DNA from: Proales similis
Lineage: Eukaryota > Rotifera > Eurotatoria > Ploima > Proalidae
Assembly (NCBI GenBank): GCA_019059635.1
Contig: JAGVRJ010000007.1
Location: forward strand, 558,001-622,000
Length of the DNA stretch: 64,000 nt
Direction of reading: 5' to 3'
This document shows, piece after piece, positions 1 to 10,247 of the stretch (positions within the stretch are counted from its first letter, which is position 1; each line of letters opens with the position of its first letter). The notes below the pieces were generated by a model that was given only the letters and a program-made list of their open reading frames with translations, was not told where the DNA came from and ran no database searches. Position numbers and translations under genes: made by a program.

Positions 1-90
1 CATGTGTGCACCAGTCCTATGCATACGGTGGAAAGCTACTCGTACTGGAATGGGATGAAAATCAACCAGTAGAGTGAGGCAACTAGAGAA

Positions 91-877
91 ATGGCCCAGA
101 GCAGATTTGACAAAGCTGCCTCCATATTCAATCGGTGAGCTTGGACACAGATGGTAGCCCCTGGCGCCCTGAGTAACATTCAATTTCGAAGAGTGAACGG
201 CCTACTTAGAGCCAAACTGATCAAATGGGAAGAGAGGCCACTTTGGTACGACGTCTATCGTGCGTTTCCACCCGACCGTGATCCAACATATCGAACCGTG
301 CTGGGTAAAGAGGCTGTGCCGCCTCCTCCGCGCCGCATTTTCTACCCCGAGGATGAGCTGAGGGCGTAAGTCTGCCGACCTGTGCAACTTTGTTCGCAAA
401 TGGGAGTGAATTATTTGAATTCAAAAAAAAGCTTTCTACAAATGAAACTGGTTGCCATCGAGCCAGTTGTGATGACTGCAAATTTTGTCAAGCCTTCCTG
501 GGAAGTGTAAGACAACAAGTCCTGTCGACTTTTTTGAAGCGCTTGAATCTCTAGCCTTGTCAAGTTTCATTGACGTGTACAAAGAGCTGAGTAAGAAGGA
601 AATATCCAAAGAGAATCTGATCAAGGCCACGATCGAGGAGATGCAGGCCCGCGGCTACAGAATAAGCTTTAAAGAGGCAAGTAGAGCCTGTATGAGAGTT
701 GGCTGGCTGAGTCATAATTTGCTTTGAAAGAATAATCAGCTTTCTTCCTCATCAGTGAGCTCTTCCTCCAAAACGGCGAGCGAAATGCGCCAGACTCTGG
801 AGGAGAGCATCAAAGAAATATTGAATAGAAGCAACAATCAGAGCAAGCCGACTGGAGAGGAGCCAGCCAACACCTGA
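91..877 (+). CDS. MRPS23: Mitochondrial ribosomal protein S23 (mS23), 5 exons
   Basis: Small-subunit mitoribosome protein. Five exons (91-134, 192-365, 432-506, 565-676, 740-877) give about 180 residues; human has about 190. The N-terminus MAQSRFDKAASIFNR matches the family start (MAGSRLETVGSIFSR in human). The conserved block ERPLWYDVYRAFPP follows after a 57-bp intron, then PPRRIFYPEDELRA and the helix FIDVYKELSKKEISK. Without splicing the frame hits TGA at 136, so the first intron is required. The last intron (677-739) begins GC (gcaagt) and ends AG. The C-terminus is a Ser-rich, disordered tail. An AATAAA lies at about 902. The next same-strand start is only 180 bp away. Exon 3 is the least conserved part, and its joins rest on phase and on a length match to the family. 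Confidence 0.85.
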
Positions 878-1056
878 ATGATTTGATTGTTGAATTCAAG
901 TTAATAAAACAAATGCAAAAGAGAAGGAGCGTGACGGCGGCTCTTTGCCAGCCATTTTTTTCTCTGGCAACAAGCTTTTGCCCAAGTTTGTTTCTAATTG
1001 ATATCTACACTGGCACTCACTTCGCAAGTAATTTTCACAATCTGTGTGTCAGAAGC

Positions 1057-1875
1057 ATGTCGTTTAGTGACAAGAATAAAAAGTTCGACCAGCTCGTAAA
1101 AGAGCTCGAGGACGAGGAAGGAGAGCAGCAAGCGCAACATGACGATCCGTCCAATTTGCTGAGCGAGGCCACTATGCTCAAAGTGCTTGAGGCGAAGAAA
1201 GCCAATGCGAATCAATTTCAGAGCTACTGGGAGTACGACGAAAACGATATAAATGCGTGGACTGAGGTGAATACTGAAGCCTCTTTGCCCTTGTTAATTT
1301 GGTTCGATTTAATTGAAGGACAGGAAGAGATCGACAGAGATCCGATCAAGCTTTTCATTGTGTACGCAGAGCATGGCAATGTAAACGGAATGAAGAAATG
1401 CATTGAAAACGGAGCTGATCCAATCGAGCTGCTCAGAGCCAAGGACGAGGATGGTTACACGGCCATGCATCGCGCCGCCTACTCAAACGAACTGGACGCG
1501 GTCAAGTATTTGATGGCGTTAGAGCGCCAACTCAAGTCGGACGCGATCAAGCAAGTGGACTCGAAAACCGAGATGGGCTGGACGCCGTTGCACTCGGCTG
1601 TCCAATGGAACAATTTAGAAGTTGTTGAGTATCTTCTCAACTACGCTGACGCCGATCCGAACGCGCAGACGAACAGCGGCCAAACTTGCTTGCACTTGGC
1701 GGCGGAGAATTCGGCTCGGCGCGAAATTCTTCTTTTGCTCCTATTTCATCCGTTCATTGACTTTGGAATAAAAAACAATCAGAACGAAACGGCGCAAGAG
1801 ATTGCGGTCAGAAAGTGCGAGCACCATTATCTCTTTAAAATAGCCGAGCCGAATTTGAACCAACTCTGGCCATGA
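1057..1875 (+). CDS. ANKRD49: Ankyrin repeat protein ANKRD49
   Basis: Two exons (1057-1266, 1324-1875) encode about 253 residues; human has 239. The 57-bp segment 1267-1323 stays open in frame, but it has GT-AG ends and interrupts the alignment just before the conserved EIDRDPIKLFIVYAEHG, so I read it as an intron. The repeats follow in order: DEDGYTAMHRAAYSNELDAV, GWTPLHSAVQWNNLEVVEYL, GQTCLHLAAEN and the C-terminal capping segment ending HHYLFKIAEPN, which parallels HYLFEIVEG in human. The protein is acidic before the repeats. In mammals it is a nuclear/cytosolic autophagy- and germ-cell-linked protein. I chose the ATG at 1057 because the open frame upstream to 883 runs into the MRPS23 3' end. 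A cag/AAGC sits just before the ATG and could be a 5' UTR or trans-splice acceptor. Confidence 0.9.
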   Translation: MSFSDKNKKFDQLVKELEDEEGEQQAQHDDPSNLLSEATMLKVLEAKKANANQFQSYWEYDENDINAWTEVNTEASLPLLIWFDLIEGQEEIDRDPIKLFIVYAEHGNVNGMKKCIENGADPIELLRAKDEDGYTAMHRAAYSNELDAVKYLMALERQLKSDAIKQVDSKTEMGWTPLHSAVQWNNLEVVEYLLNYADADPNAQTNSGQTCLHLAAENSARREILLLLLFHPFIDFGIKNNQNETAQEIAVRKCEHHYLFKIAEPNLNQLWP

Positions 1876-2030
1876 ACACAAACGCGCACTTTGAATCAAA
1901 GCTGTTGTTTGAGTTTGAAAATTTGTCTTGTTTTTGATTGCACCGAATGCCGTAGAACGCATCTAGATCGCATATTCGATCAAATTGTGAAATTGATTTC
2001 GTCAAATTGCGTGTCAAGATCGCGTCGTCA

Positions 2031-3728
2031 ATGGAGCTGCGTGAGCTATGTCATGAAAGCCAGCATGAAGCGCTAGATTTAGACAAAGAGCCGCTATTGA
2101 GCATCACATCAACGGCAGCCACCTCTTCGTTGATCTCATTTGTCGATCAGAACCACAATTGGCAGAACTCAACTGGCAATCAATTGGGCCGCGATGAGAT
2201 TGAAGAGCAGCTGCTCGGCGCGTTTGTAGTTGCGTTCGATCTGAAATTCGGCAACAAAATTGAATGGTGCGTGCCAGAATCGATTGATTTTGCGTCGGTT
2301 GAATTCAAGGCCATGGCCAGTGGATTCCATCATGTCTCAACCGACTCTGTGTAACTGCTCTTCTTCTATTCTGGCTCTTTTCAATCTAAACAACTGCTTG
2401 AATTGGCCAGATATTTTCGCGTCGGTCAAATGTTCGGCCTGGCTGTCTACGAGAGTCTGCGCACCGACAATAAACAAGAGCGTGGGATTAGAATGAAATC
2501 GGTCGGCGTTCTAGCCCGGTCATTTCAGTTTCTCAAGCACCTGCTGCCGCTGCTAAGAGCTCAGGCAAAGTAAGCCGTTCAGCTTCTTGTTCGAATTTGT
2601 TCTACTTGTCAATTTAAAACGTCACTTTTCCTGCAAAAGAATTCTGCTCAACAGCGATGCAAACTATGAGCTTCTAGAAGAGCTTTGGACTAATAAGCGA
2701 ATGCCAACACTTGCAGACGATCACCAGATGCCGTTCGAAATGAACGTTGTTGGCGCGAGTGTGGATGACATGAGCTTCTTGGAAAAGGTCTTTAGCAAGC
2801 GAGTTAACTTGATCAAGGTAAAGCTGAGACGAAATGCGAACCGATATGAGTCTGAGATGCAATTGATTTAGGAGCTGAACACGTTCAGCAGTGAGACAAA
2901 TAGGCCCAATTGTACATTTGCTCTGAAGAGCGGGCCGATGTTGTTCGTCATCTGGCGCTATGCCCTTTTAAACAAACGAATCATTTTCCACTCTAAGCCG
3001 CCCATAGCTGAGCTGTGCCATCGCGTATTCAGCGCCTTGAACATGATCTCGACAAGCCTGAGCGACATTCGTCAACGTCAAATGGTTCAGCCGCACTTTT
3101 ACGTAAACGTCTCAGACATGGAGCAATTGCAAAGCGAGCCGTTCTACTTTGCCTGTAACTGTTCGCATTTCAGCAGCGTTCAATCTCGTTTTAATTTGCC
3201 ATCTAGGCTGCACTGAGCGCATTCTAGAATCCAAAATTCAGCTCTACGATCTGTTCGTCAACGGCACTGAACTAAACGCAGCCCTGGCCGATAGCCAAGA
3301 GAACTTGCTTCGAATCAGCCAGTTGGACAAGCGAAGATTTGATCAACTTGTCGCCTCCCTAAGGTGAATATTCACCTTCTCTCTAACTCTCTAGCTGCCT
3401 GGCTTTACACTCAAACCGTTTGAAGCAAGCTGCGCTCTTGTCCCGTCGACCAACTGGCCCAAGAAGACGAGAGGCTGTTCACCGAGTAAGAAGATTCGCC
3501 GCAAACTCGATCAATTCATAAAATGAGGCCAATGTACTTTATTCAAGGTTTTTCATCCAGCAAAACGACAATATATTTTCGGTTCTCATCCAGGCGAGCA
3601 GTTTCAATTCAGACCGGCTAATCAAACCCGAGCATGTGCGACGCATGGGTCTCGATCCCACTGACGACAAAGACTTTTTAATCGAACTTATCCGATTTTA
3701 CGATTTTGATCTGACTCTCAAATACTGA
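2031..3728 (+). CDS. DENND11: DENN domain protein 11 (LCHN), 7 exons
   Basis: Exons 2031-2350, 2411-2569, 2640-2817, 2872-3154, 3207-3363, 3426-3485 and 3548-3728 join in phase into about 445 residues; human has about 455. Diagnostic blocks are FVVAFDLKFGNKIEWCVPE, FKAMASGFHHVSTDSVYFR, RGIRMKSVGVLARSF, MLFVIWRYALLNKRIIF, FYVNVSDMEQL and the C-terminal FFIQQNDNIF then RRMGLDPTDDKDFLIEL. All parallel human DENND11/LCHN. The protein is a DENN-type, presumed Rab-GEF-related factor linked to neuritogenesis in vertebrates. Introns are 52-70 bp. The frame of the short sixth exon was chosen because it gives VDQLAQEDERLFTE before FFIQQ, matching the family. It ends head-on to GINS3 on the other strand. 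Confidence 0.92.
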
Positions 3729-4143
3729 ACGCGCATTTAAACCCTTCCGTCCGTGCAGCCACACAATCCGAACCGATCAAGCGAAGGTCTAGCGTGTAGA
3801 GCAGTCCAATTTTAGTTTATTTTACTCAAAAAAAAAAATAGATTCATTCTCGACCTATAAAATTCAAAGTTTTCATTTTTTAGAAAAAAAGAGAGCTCGG
3901 CTGCCTCTGACAGGCGCCAATAATCATCTCGTCTGAGTGAAATTTTAGAATCAGTCAGACGAGCAGACAGATGGAGAAAACGAGAAGCACGTGATACGAG
4001 AAGAGGCGTGAGAAAATATAAAGAAAATAAGACAAACAAATAGGAATAGAACGCTGGGGCGCGCGCATCGCATTCGTTCAATTTGCTTTTTATAAAGACG
4101 AAGGGTTTGGTCGATATTGTGATAAGGCGCCGTTGGCTGGCAA
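3729..4143. other. Convergent 3' intergenic region (DENND11/GINS3)
   Basis: 415 bp between the stop codons of DENND11 (+) and GINS3 (-). AT-rich, with an A-run at 3829-3839 and short purine tracts, as expected for two facing 3' UTRs. No open frame here resembles a protein. Confidence 0.6.
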
Positions 4144-4829
4144 TTAGGCACCGTTCTCGTCGTCGCTGTCAGCTCGTTTGCGTTTGTTTCGATTCGAGGT
4201 GACGATCATTGAAGGACGCAGCTTGCAAAACTCGCGTCGCTGCCAGTTGAGAAAGCCGATCGAGTCAGCCTGGCCGGCCTTGAACAACTCTGTCTCCATG
4301 CTGTCCAGTTTGCTTATCGCTTTGAACAGATCACGGTGATCGGTCTGGCCGGCCAGGTCCATGATTCGTCTGAAGCGATTCCTAAAACACCAGAGCAGCG
4401 TTTTGCCTATCTCTTGACCGATGTCTATGTCGACTAGAGTACAGAGCAGCATGCCAAACTCGTAGTAGTAAGGGCCCATTTTGCGCAGGTCGACCACGCA
4501 CGGATCGGCGCGCAAGATCTCATGATAAAACTTCTTGTACCATTTGGGTATTTCGATGCTGGCGAATTTGAATTTCTCGTTGTAGATGGACTTGACCAGC
4601 CAGAAGGGCAGATCGAGTTTGCTGCCCGCCTTCAAATCAGAGTCGTATGAGCTCGAGTCGAGAAAGCCTTGAAGAGAAAAGAGTGCTTGAGTGAGGAATG
4701 CGGTGGCAGCGAGTGTCAATTCAACTGACCCATGTTGGGAATGACGGCGTCGAATTTGCATGAGATCCTCTCCTGCGAGGCGAGAATGTCCTGCACGTTA
4801 AAGTAGCCCCTCTCGTACGTTTCGGACAT
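4144..4829 (-). CDS. GINS3: GINS complex subunit 3 (PSF3)
   Basis: Two exons on the minus strand (4730-4829, then 4144-4667) give 207 residues; human has 216. GINS binds CDC45-MCM to form the replicative helicase. The N-terminus (MSETYERGYFNVQDILASQE) carries the family's start-plus-DIL pattern. The core has GSKLDLPFWLVK, ADPCVVDLRKMGPYYYEFG and NRFRRIMD, followed by a basic/acidic tail ending in DDENGA. The 62-bp intron splits the Gly codon after IPNM, and the phase is continuous. It shares a 337-bp bidirectional region with the STMP1-like gene on the + strand, so the two may share a promoter. Confidence 0.92.
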
Positions 4830-5166
4830 GTTGTTTCACAAGGACTATGAACACGAAAGTGCGCGCCAACTTACTCGTGCTCGTCTCGTTTTGGCGTGTG
4901 TGTGTGTGCTCGCGCGCTAGTGCGTTTTTGTGCATTTGTGTTTGTGTTGGTGCGAACTATCGCGCTATCCACGAAATGTCAAACAAAACTGTTGGGATTC
5001 GACAACAGACAAATTTCAAATCACATCTTGATTTGTTGCAGAATAAATTTGGAGTTCCCTGCTTGCTGCCCTCGGCTTCATAATTAAGCATTTTGCGCTC
5101 GGCATTCAAAAGACGAAAAAGGCCAAAACGAAAGAGAGAGAGAGAAAAGTCTATTGGCACTTCAAA

Positions 5167-5334
5167 ATGGGCCTTTTCCGTGGCTTACTGCTCATTTCTG
5201 TGGGCGCCTACATTGGCGTTTACGCGGCGCAAAACTACAATGTGCCCAGAATCGACGATCCGCAGAGCATACTCACTCGCGTCCAAGAGTTTCTAAAGCA
5301 ATACGAGAAGCGAGACGGTGAAAAACCTCGCTAG
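5167..5334 (+). CDS. STMP1: STMP1-like mitochondrial micropeptide, 55 aa
   Basis: Single small ORF of 56 codons. A hydrophobic N-terminal segment (LLLISVGAYIGVYAA, residues 7-21) is followed at once by AQNYNVPRI, which matches the signature AQNYDIPN of human STMP1/Mitolamban (47 residues). A short charged helix (QEFLKQYEKRDGEKPR) ends the protein, like the Lys-rich tail of STMP1. The vertebrate protein sits in the inner mitochondrial membrane and associates with respiratory complex III. The ATG context is aaaATGG. AATAAA at 5426-5431 provides the polyadenylation signal. The assignment rests on a short motif, so some risk of coincidence remains, but position, length and order of parts all fit. 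Confidence 0.75.
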   Translation: MGLFRGLLLISVGAYIGVYAAQNYNVPRIDDPQSILTRVQEFLKQYEKRDGEKPR

Positions 5335-5890
5335 GCAATCGGCATACTTTTCGACGCTCTTTTCGTCTCATTGACAAACAACTGACATTCTCTTTATTCT
5401 TTGTTCAAGCAGTTTTGTTTCAGGCAATAAAAAATTTTTAAAAAATCAACAGCCCACTCGATAGGATGACCGCCATTTCGTGTATTTTTAAACGATCAGA
5501 TGTCGCTGTAGACGCGTGCAAAGATCATAATTATCTTTCAAACTTTCTCATTCATGGCCAGCATGTGTATAAGTAGACGCGGGCATACGGGCAATCTTGA
5601 GTTGAAATTAAAGCTACTTTAATTTATCCCGGTGTCGCGGAACGATCACTAACAATGTGATTACTCCGGGGCCCCTTTGTTTGTACGTCCCTATTAAATT
5701 AGGGACCATTTTGCTTCAAACGCTGCCAAGTCACAAATGAAATCTAGTCCTGTCCTTTCACTCACTTAAGCCCTTTACCTTTCCCCTTGCCAATGGCCTT
5801 CAGTCGCTCTACTATCATTCATCTGCGTTGGAATTTTATTCAAAACAAGTGTGAATGTGTGTGAGAGTTTGTCACAAGTTCAAAAGAGCC
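5335..5890. other. Intergenic region between STMP1-like gene and IPO9
   Basis: 556 bp between facing 3' ends. Contains AATAAA at 5426, a TATAAGTA at 5568-5575 and the triple-hairpin block listed separately. No protein-like frame. Confidence 0.5.
5598..5712 (+). ncRNA. Candidate structured small RNA (three hairpins)
   Basis: Three consecutive perfect inverted repeats. A 9-bp stem 5605-5613/5617-5625 has a 3-nt loop. A nested element has 5628-5632/5666-5670 outside and 5645-5649/5657-5661 inside. A 7-bp stem 5687-5693/5700-5706 has a 6-nt loop. TATAAGTA lies about 25-30 bp before the block and a TTTT at 5709-5712 closes it, the layout of an externally promoted Pol III gene. An AUUUUG stretch at the end also resembles an Sm site. 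I compared it from memory with U1-U6, U11, U12, 7SK and Y RNAs and found no match. Strand and ends are inferred. Confidence 0.3.
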
Positions 5891-8800
5891 TTAGACGTTT
5901 GTTACTCCGATCTCGTTGAGCACTTGTCGCTCCAGCTGATTGTGATGCTCGACGAATAGGGCATAGCACGGATGCCGAGACAACGTCTGCAAGTAGTTAC
6001 TCAGATATTCCTAAATCAGAGCCATGAAAGCAACTCGAATTGGATTCGAATTCCCTCAACTGACCAGTAGATCGATTTTCATCAACGGGTCTTCAAGTGC
6101 GTCCGGGTCGTCCTCGGTCAGTTCGTCCTTTTCAAACACCTCGTCTAGCACTTGATTTGTGAACGCAATTTAGAGTGAAATTCATGGCTCAATGGCGCTT
6201 CGATGACTTACGGTCGTGCTTGTGGATGTATCGATTAAGATCCTGTTCGTTGGCAGCATCGACTTCGATTTCATCTCGCTGGGCACTTCCTGAACTCTGG
6301 TCATCGTCTTCATAGTCGTCATCTCGCTCGACATCCTCTTCATCCTCTTCCTCTTCTTCCTCTTCTTCGAAGCACTCTTGCTCGTCTTTTTTCGCCTCCA
6401 GTTGTCCGTGCAGCTCATTTATCAGCAGCTTGTAAATTTTCACCAGCAGCGGCACCTGAGTGTACATTTCTTTTTCTACTCGATTCAGTTTGAAATTAAA
6501 TAATTCAAATAAGAAGAATCTTGGACTGACCTCCTTTCGATTTGGACCGAGTTCGGATCCCCTCGACCGGATTTATGACGCGGTCGCCTTTCACAAATAT
6601 TCCCTGGAATCGTTTGTCATCCGAGAATATGGCGTGCTCGAGAAGCTTGGCGAGAGCCAGGATGCTAAGCGGCCGATGAGAAGCAAAAGCGCCAAGCTGG
6701 GTGGATGCGCACATACCTCACTTTGCATTCATAGGGGCCAACAAACAAGTTTTGCTTAGAGACCCACTCGGCCATGAGAAACTCCAACACTGGCTTGCCA
6801 GTCGGACCGGGCAAGTTTGTGAGAAAGTCTAGCACTGGCTCCATTTTAGAGTGGATTAGATGGGCGAACACCATGATAAGGCTCTGCTGGGTGTTCAACA
6901 CGTCGGACGATTGAATCTTGCTGAGGACCGCTTTGAGAATAATCTGCAGATCGTCGCCAAGCACATGAGAGCTTTGTCTTATCAGAGTTATGATCAATCT
7001 GCCGATGTAGGTGCAGCCGTTCTCGCTCGTCTTTGGGTCGAGCATGTGCTCGATGACCATGAGAACTTTGCCCAGAGCAGCCACGCCGTTCTCATCTTTC
7101 CAGTTGATAATCTGCTCGGGCGACTTGGACAAGTAGGCTCGCAAGCATTCGCCGCCGCTCTTTTCGTTCAGCCAGCAGAATAATTGATTGACGAGAGAAT
7201 CGTTCGGGCCAATTTCTCTACCTGCAAGATCATAGTGTCGTCGGATCGAAGGCATTGGGTCACCACCGGGTTGAATGCAGCCATGGTCACATTGGACAAC
7301 GGTAGTCGACTGCTGGAGCGAATCATGCTTGTGATGAGCTCGAGCGTCGACTGTGAGATTTTAGTTTTAAAATGGCCGCTTGCTCGAGCAATTCGCATCG
7401 CTTACGTGAATCAGATTCGTAAAGTCTTTTTGCTCGTCAGCGCTGCTCGTCTGATTCAACAGGCTAACCAGAGCGGGCATGAGTCGCTGTTCAATGCGAT
7501 CGTGCGTGTGCTTGTTATTCATCAGCACGGTGAGAATGTCGCAAATTATCGAGTTGACCAGTGGGTCTTGAAGAGGAAAAGAGTCGGTCTGGCCTTATGA
7601 GGCGAGTCAAAAGCAAAAGCGGCCTCACCAGCTGTGTTTTTGATGAATAGCGCGATGGCCAGAGGCGACACTTTGTTCTCAATGCTGGCGACGAACTCTT
7701 CATCAATCGAGAGCACAGTTACCAAAGTTTCCATCGCGATGGTTCCGACTTGAGTTGTCGAGTTCTGAGTGATTATTTGAATTAGACCTTCAGTTAGCAG
7801 GCTCAAGTGCGGCTTGATTATTTGAGTTTGATTCAAATTGCTCAGCTCGTTGCAGAAGCTAAATAAATGAGCTCAATTCAAACCGTTTGGCTCTAAACGC
7901 CTCATCTCAAACCTGTAGGTTGCCTTCACGGCCGAACAGCAAATGATCGGATTTTGATTTTGGACCAGTGCGCTTCCGGTCGCTTTGATTAGCCTGCCGA
8001 AACGAGTCGGTCAAGTCTTTAACGCACACTTCGTTTGACTTGAGTGCTTACGTTTCGAGCATTTGCAAATTGAGCATGTTGGGAAATTTGCTGGCCGTGA
8101 AGAGGGCTCTGCCGACCAAGAACGGGAAATCTACGATCGCGGCGTGAAAACAAGAGCCAAAAAAAAACGAACTGGACAGACGAATGCTCACTCGACTCGT
8201 GCAGACAGGCGATCACGAACTGATTGAAAAAAGCGTTCAAATCGACATCTAAAGCGTTGGCCTCTCTCAACTCTTGAAGAGTAGATTTCACGTTGGCGAT
8301 GGCCACCAGACACGACTCCTGAATTTTCCACCAGTTCGGGTTGTTCTCGCTTCTGAGCTGCTGCGAGTGTTCCATGTGTCGTTCGATCGACTTCAAGACC
8401 GCGTTGGCCGTCTCCTTGACAAAGTCTGCGCCAAGTGACTGCTCAGTTCAAGTTTAGAATAGCTCGCAAAAAAAACGCGTTTATCAAGCATCAACCTCAA
8501 TCAGCTCTTGGCCAGATATGCGAACCGAATACGAATAAGAGTCTTCGTCCTCGTCTTGCAAGAACTGGTCTGGACTTGACTCCCAGCTGTCAATCTACTC
8601 AAACAGTTGTCTAGGATTCGACATTGAGTTGAGGGCTTTTAGATAACGGGCGTTACTTGTTCGTCAGTGATTTGCATGTAAACAATGGCGTAGTAGTTGA
8701 GCTCGTTGATGGCGTCTTTGATGATGCGGCGATATTTGTTCTTGTCCTTGAGGATGAGAATAAAGTCGAAGAGCTGGTAGACAAGCTCTTCCAGGCTTAT

Positions 8801-9972
8801 CTTGGCCTCTAATCACTCAGTTAAATCGGGAAATGAATGAGGATTGCACTGGCGCTCTACCTTCGTCTTGATCATTTGAATTAGTGTTCGAGTTGACCAC
8901 GTGGTCGACGTAGATCTGCGAGCACTGGACCAGGCAGTTCCAGACTTGGCCTAGAATGTCGCCAATCTGGTTGTTGAGCTTTTTGGGAAACGATTTGAGC
9001 AGTGAACTGAACGCCTACGTCAGGTCCATTAAATGTTGTTGTTGCTTTAAACAAGACTGAAGCGAGCGTACCTTAATGACCTCCTTTTTGAGGGCAAAGT
9101 CGACGAGATTGCCCGTGTTGGGCGTGGACATGACGCTGATCATCGCGTTTATATAATCGTTCACAAATGGGTTGAGGTATTTTTTCGACGCAGTCTTTAC
9201 GAGTTCACGCCTGAACTATTTACTGACTTGAAGAATTGAGACTTACCGAGTCGTATTCGGCCATTTCGGCGATCACGTTCACCATGCTGGTGAATATGCC
9301 GATCGACTTGGTTCGCAGATAGATGGAATAGTGATTCGGATCTACAAAGATTCGATAGAGGCGCGGGAAAATGACCGGCGCCACCTGGGGCATTTGCATG
9401 TCGGTCACTTCCTGGATGATTTCGGCGAGTGTCTCTAATGCTCCGTGCACAGCGTTGGTCTCTTCCTCTGACCTGGGCCCAGTGTCGGTGTTGAGCGCAG
9501 AGAGCAAAACGTCGAACAAATCGGGCCACTGCTCAGGCCAGTCCCATTGAGCGATATTCGAGATGCAAAGTGAAACGGATGTGCGAATTTTGCTCGACGA
9601 ATCCTTGAGTCCGAGCGGAAGCAGCTTTTTCACTTCAATTTTTATTTCGGCCTCAATTTCGGGCTCCTGGAACTTTTCAGACGCACGGCTCCAGTGTGCG
9701 TCGATGAACTGCTTCAGCATTACGCCGGCGATCTGACGCGAAGTCAAGTCAGTCGAGCTGTCGATCAGTATATTCACCAAAACAAACGCGTACTCTAAAA
9801 ACGGCGCTGATCAAAAGCCGGAGGAGGAGAAAAGGGAGGGAGGTTGCTTACGAGGTTGCACTTGAAGCACCGAGAGCTGCTGTTGAGCAAGATCGCGCTG
9901 GGCATTGGCTTCGGACAAAACGCCCTGAAGCGTTTGATAGACCACATGAAGCAGATTCGAATCTAGCGCCAT
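5891..9972 (-). CDS. IPO9: Importin-9 (karyopherin beta family)
   Basis: Multi-exon minus-strand gene of more than a dozen exons, starting with 9852-9972, 9247-9794 and about 9072-9210, and ending with the exon whose stop is at 5891-5893. IPO9 imports histones H2A-H2B, ribosomal proteins and actin into the nucleus. Matching blocks in order are SRQIAGVMLKQFIDAHW (importin-beta N-terminal region), ISNIAQWDWPEQWPDLF, EVTDMQMPQVAPVIFPRLY, SIEDEFVAS-type mid HEAT repeats, KSGGECLRAYLSKSPEQI, SLIMVFAHLIHSKMEPVLDFL, GPTGKPVLEFLMAEWVSKQ, EGIRTRSKSKG, a long Glu/Asp-rich stretch near the C-terminus and the closing QLERQVLNEIGV. The acidic stretch is also present in human IPO9. Start ATG at 9972 is 275 bp from the divergent MICU start. 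Confidence 0.95.
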
Positions 9973-10047
9973 TTTCTACTTTTTTTCTTTATTTTCTTTA
10001 GTTTATTTGAGAAATAAACAGAGATTCGAGCGATGCATTAGCGTCGC

Positions 10048-10236
10048 ATGGAAGTCGAGCGAATCGGCAGACTGCAACTAGCGACAGATTGTTCACTAAG
10101 TTCGGCACTCGATGTTGCTGCATTGCTCGCAAATTATGCGGACGTCGAGCAGATCGCTTGCAAAATTATGTTGAAAGAGAATGGCAAGCCAACTCAAATC
10201 AGTGGAACCCAAAAGGCTCACTGGCTGCCTGAGTAA
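10048..10236 (+). other. Upstream ORF (62 codons) before the MICU start
   Basis: An ATG-to-stop frame of 62 codons ends 11 nt before the MICU start at 10248, within the IPO9/MICU bidirectional promoter. A two-codon ATG-CAT-TAG precedes it. The predicted peptide shows no recognisable family. If it lies in the transcript it could dampen MICU translation, or it may simply be untranscribed. Confidence 0.25.
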
Positions 10237-10247
10237 ATGGACTTGAG

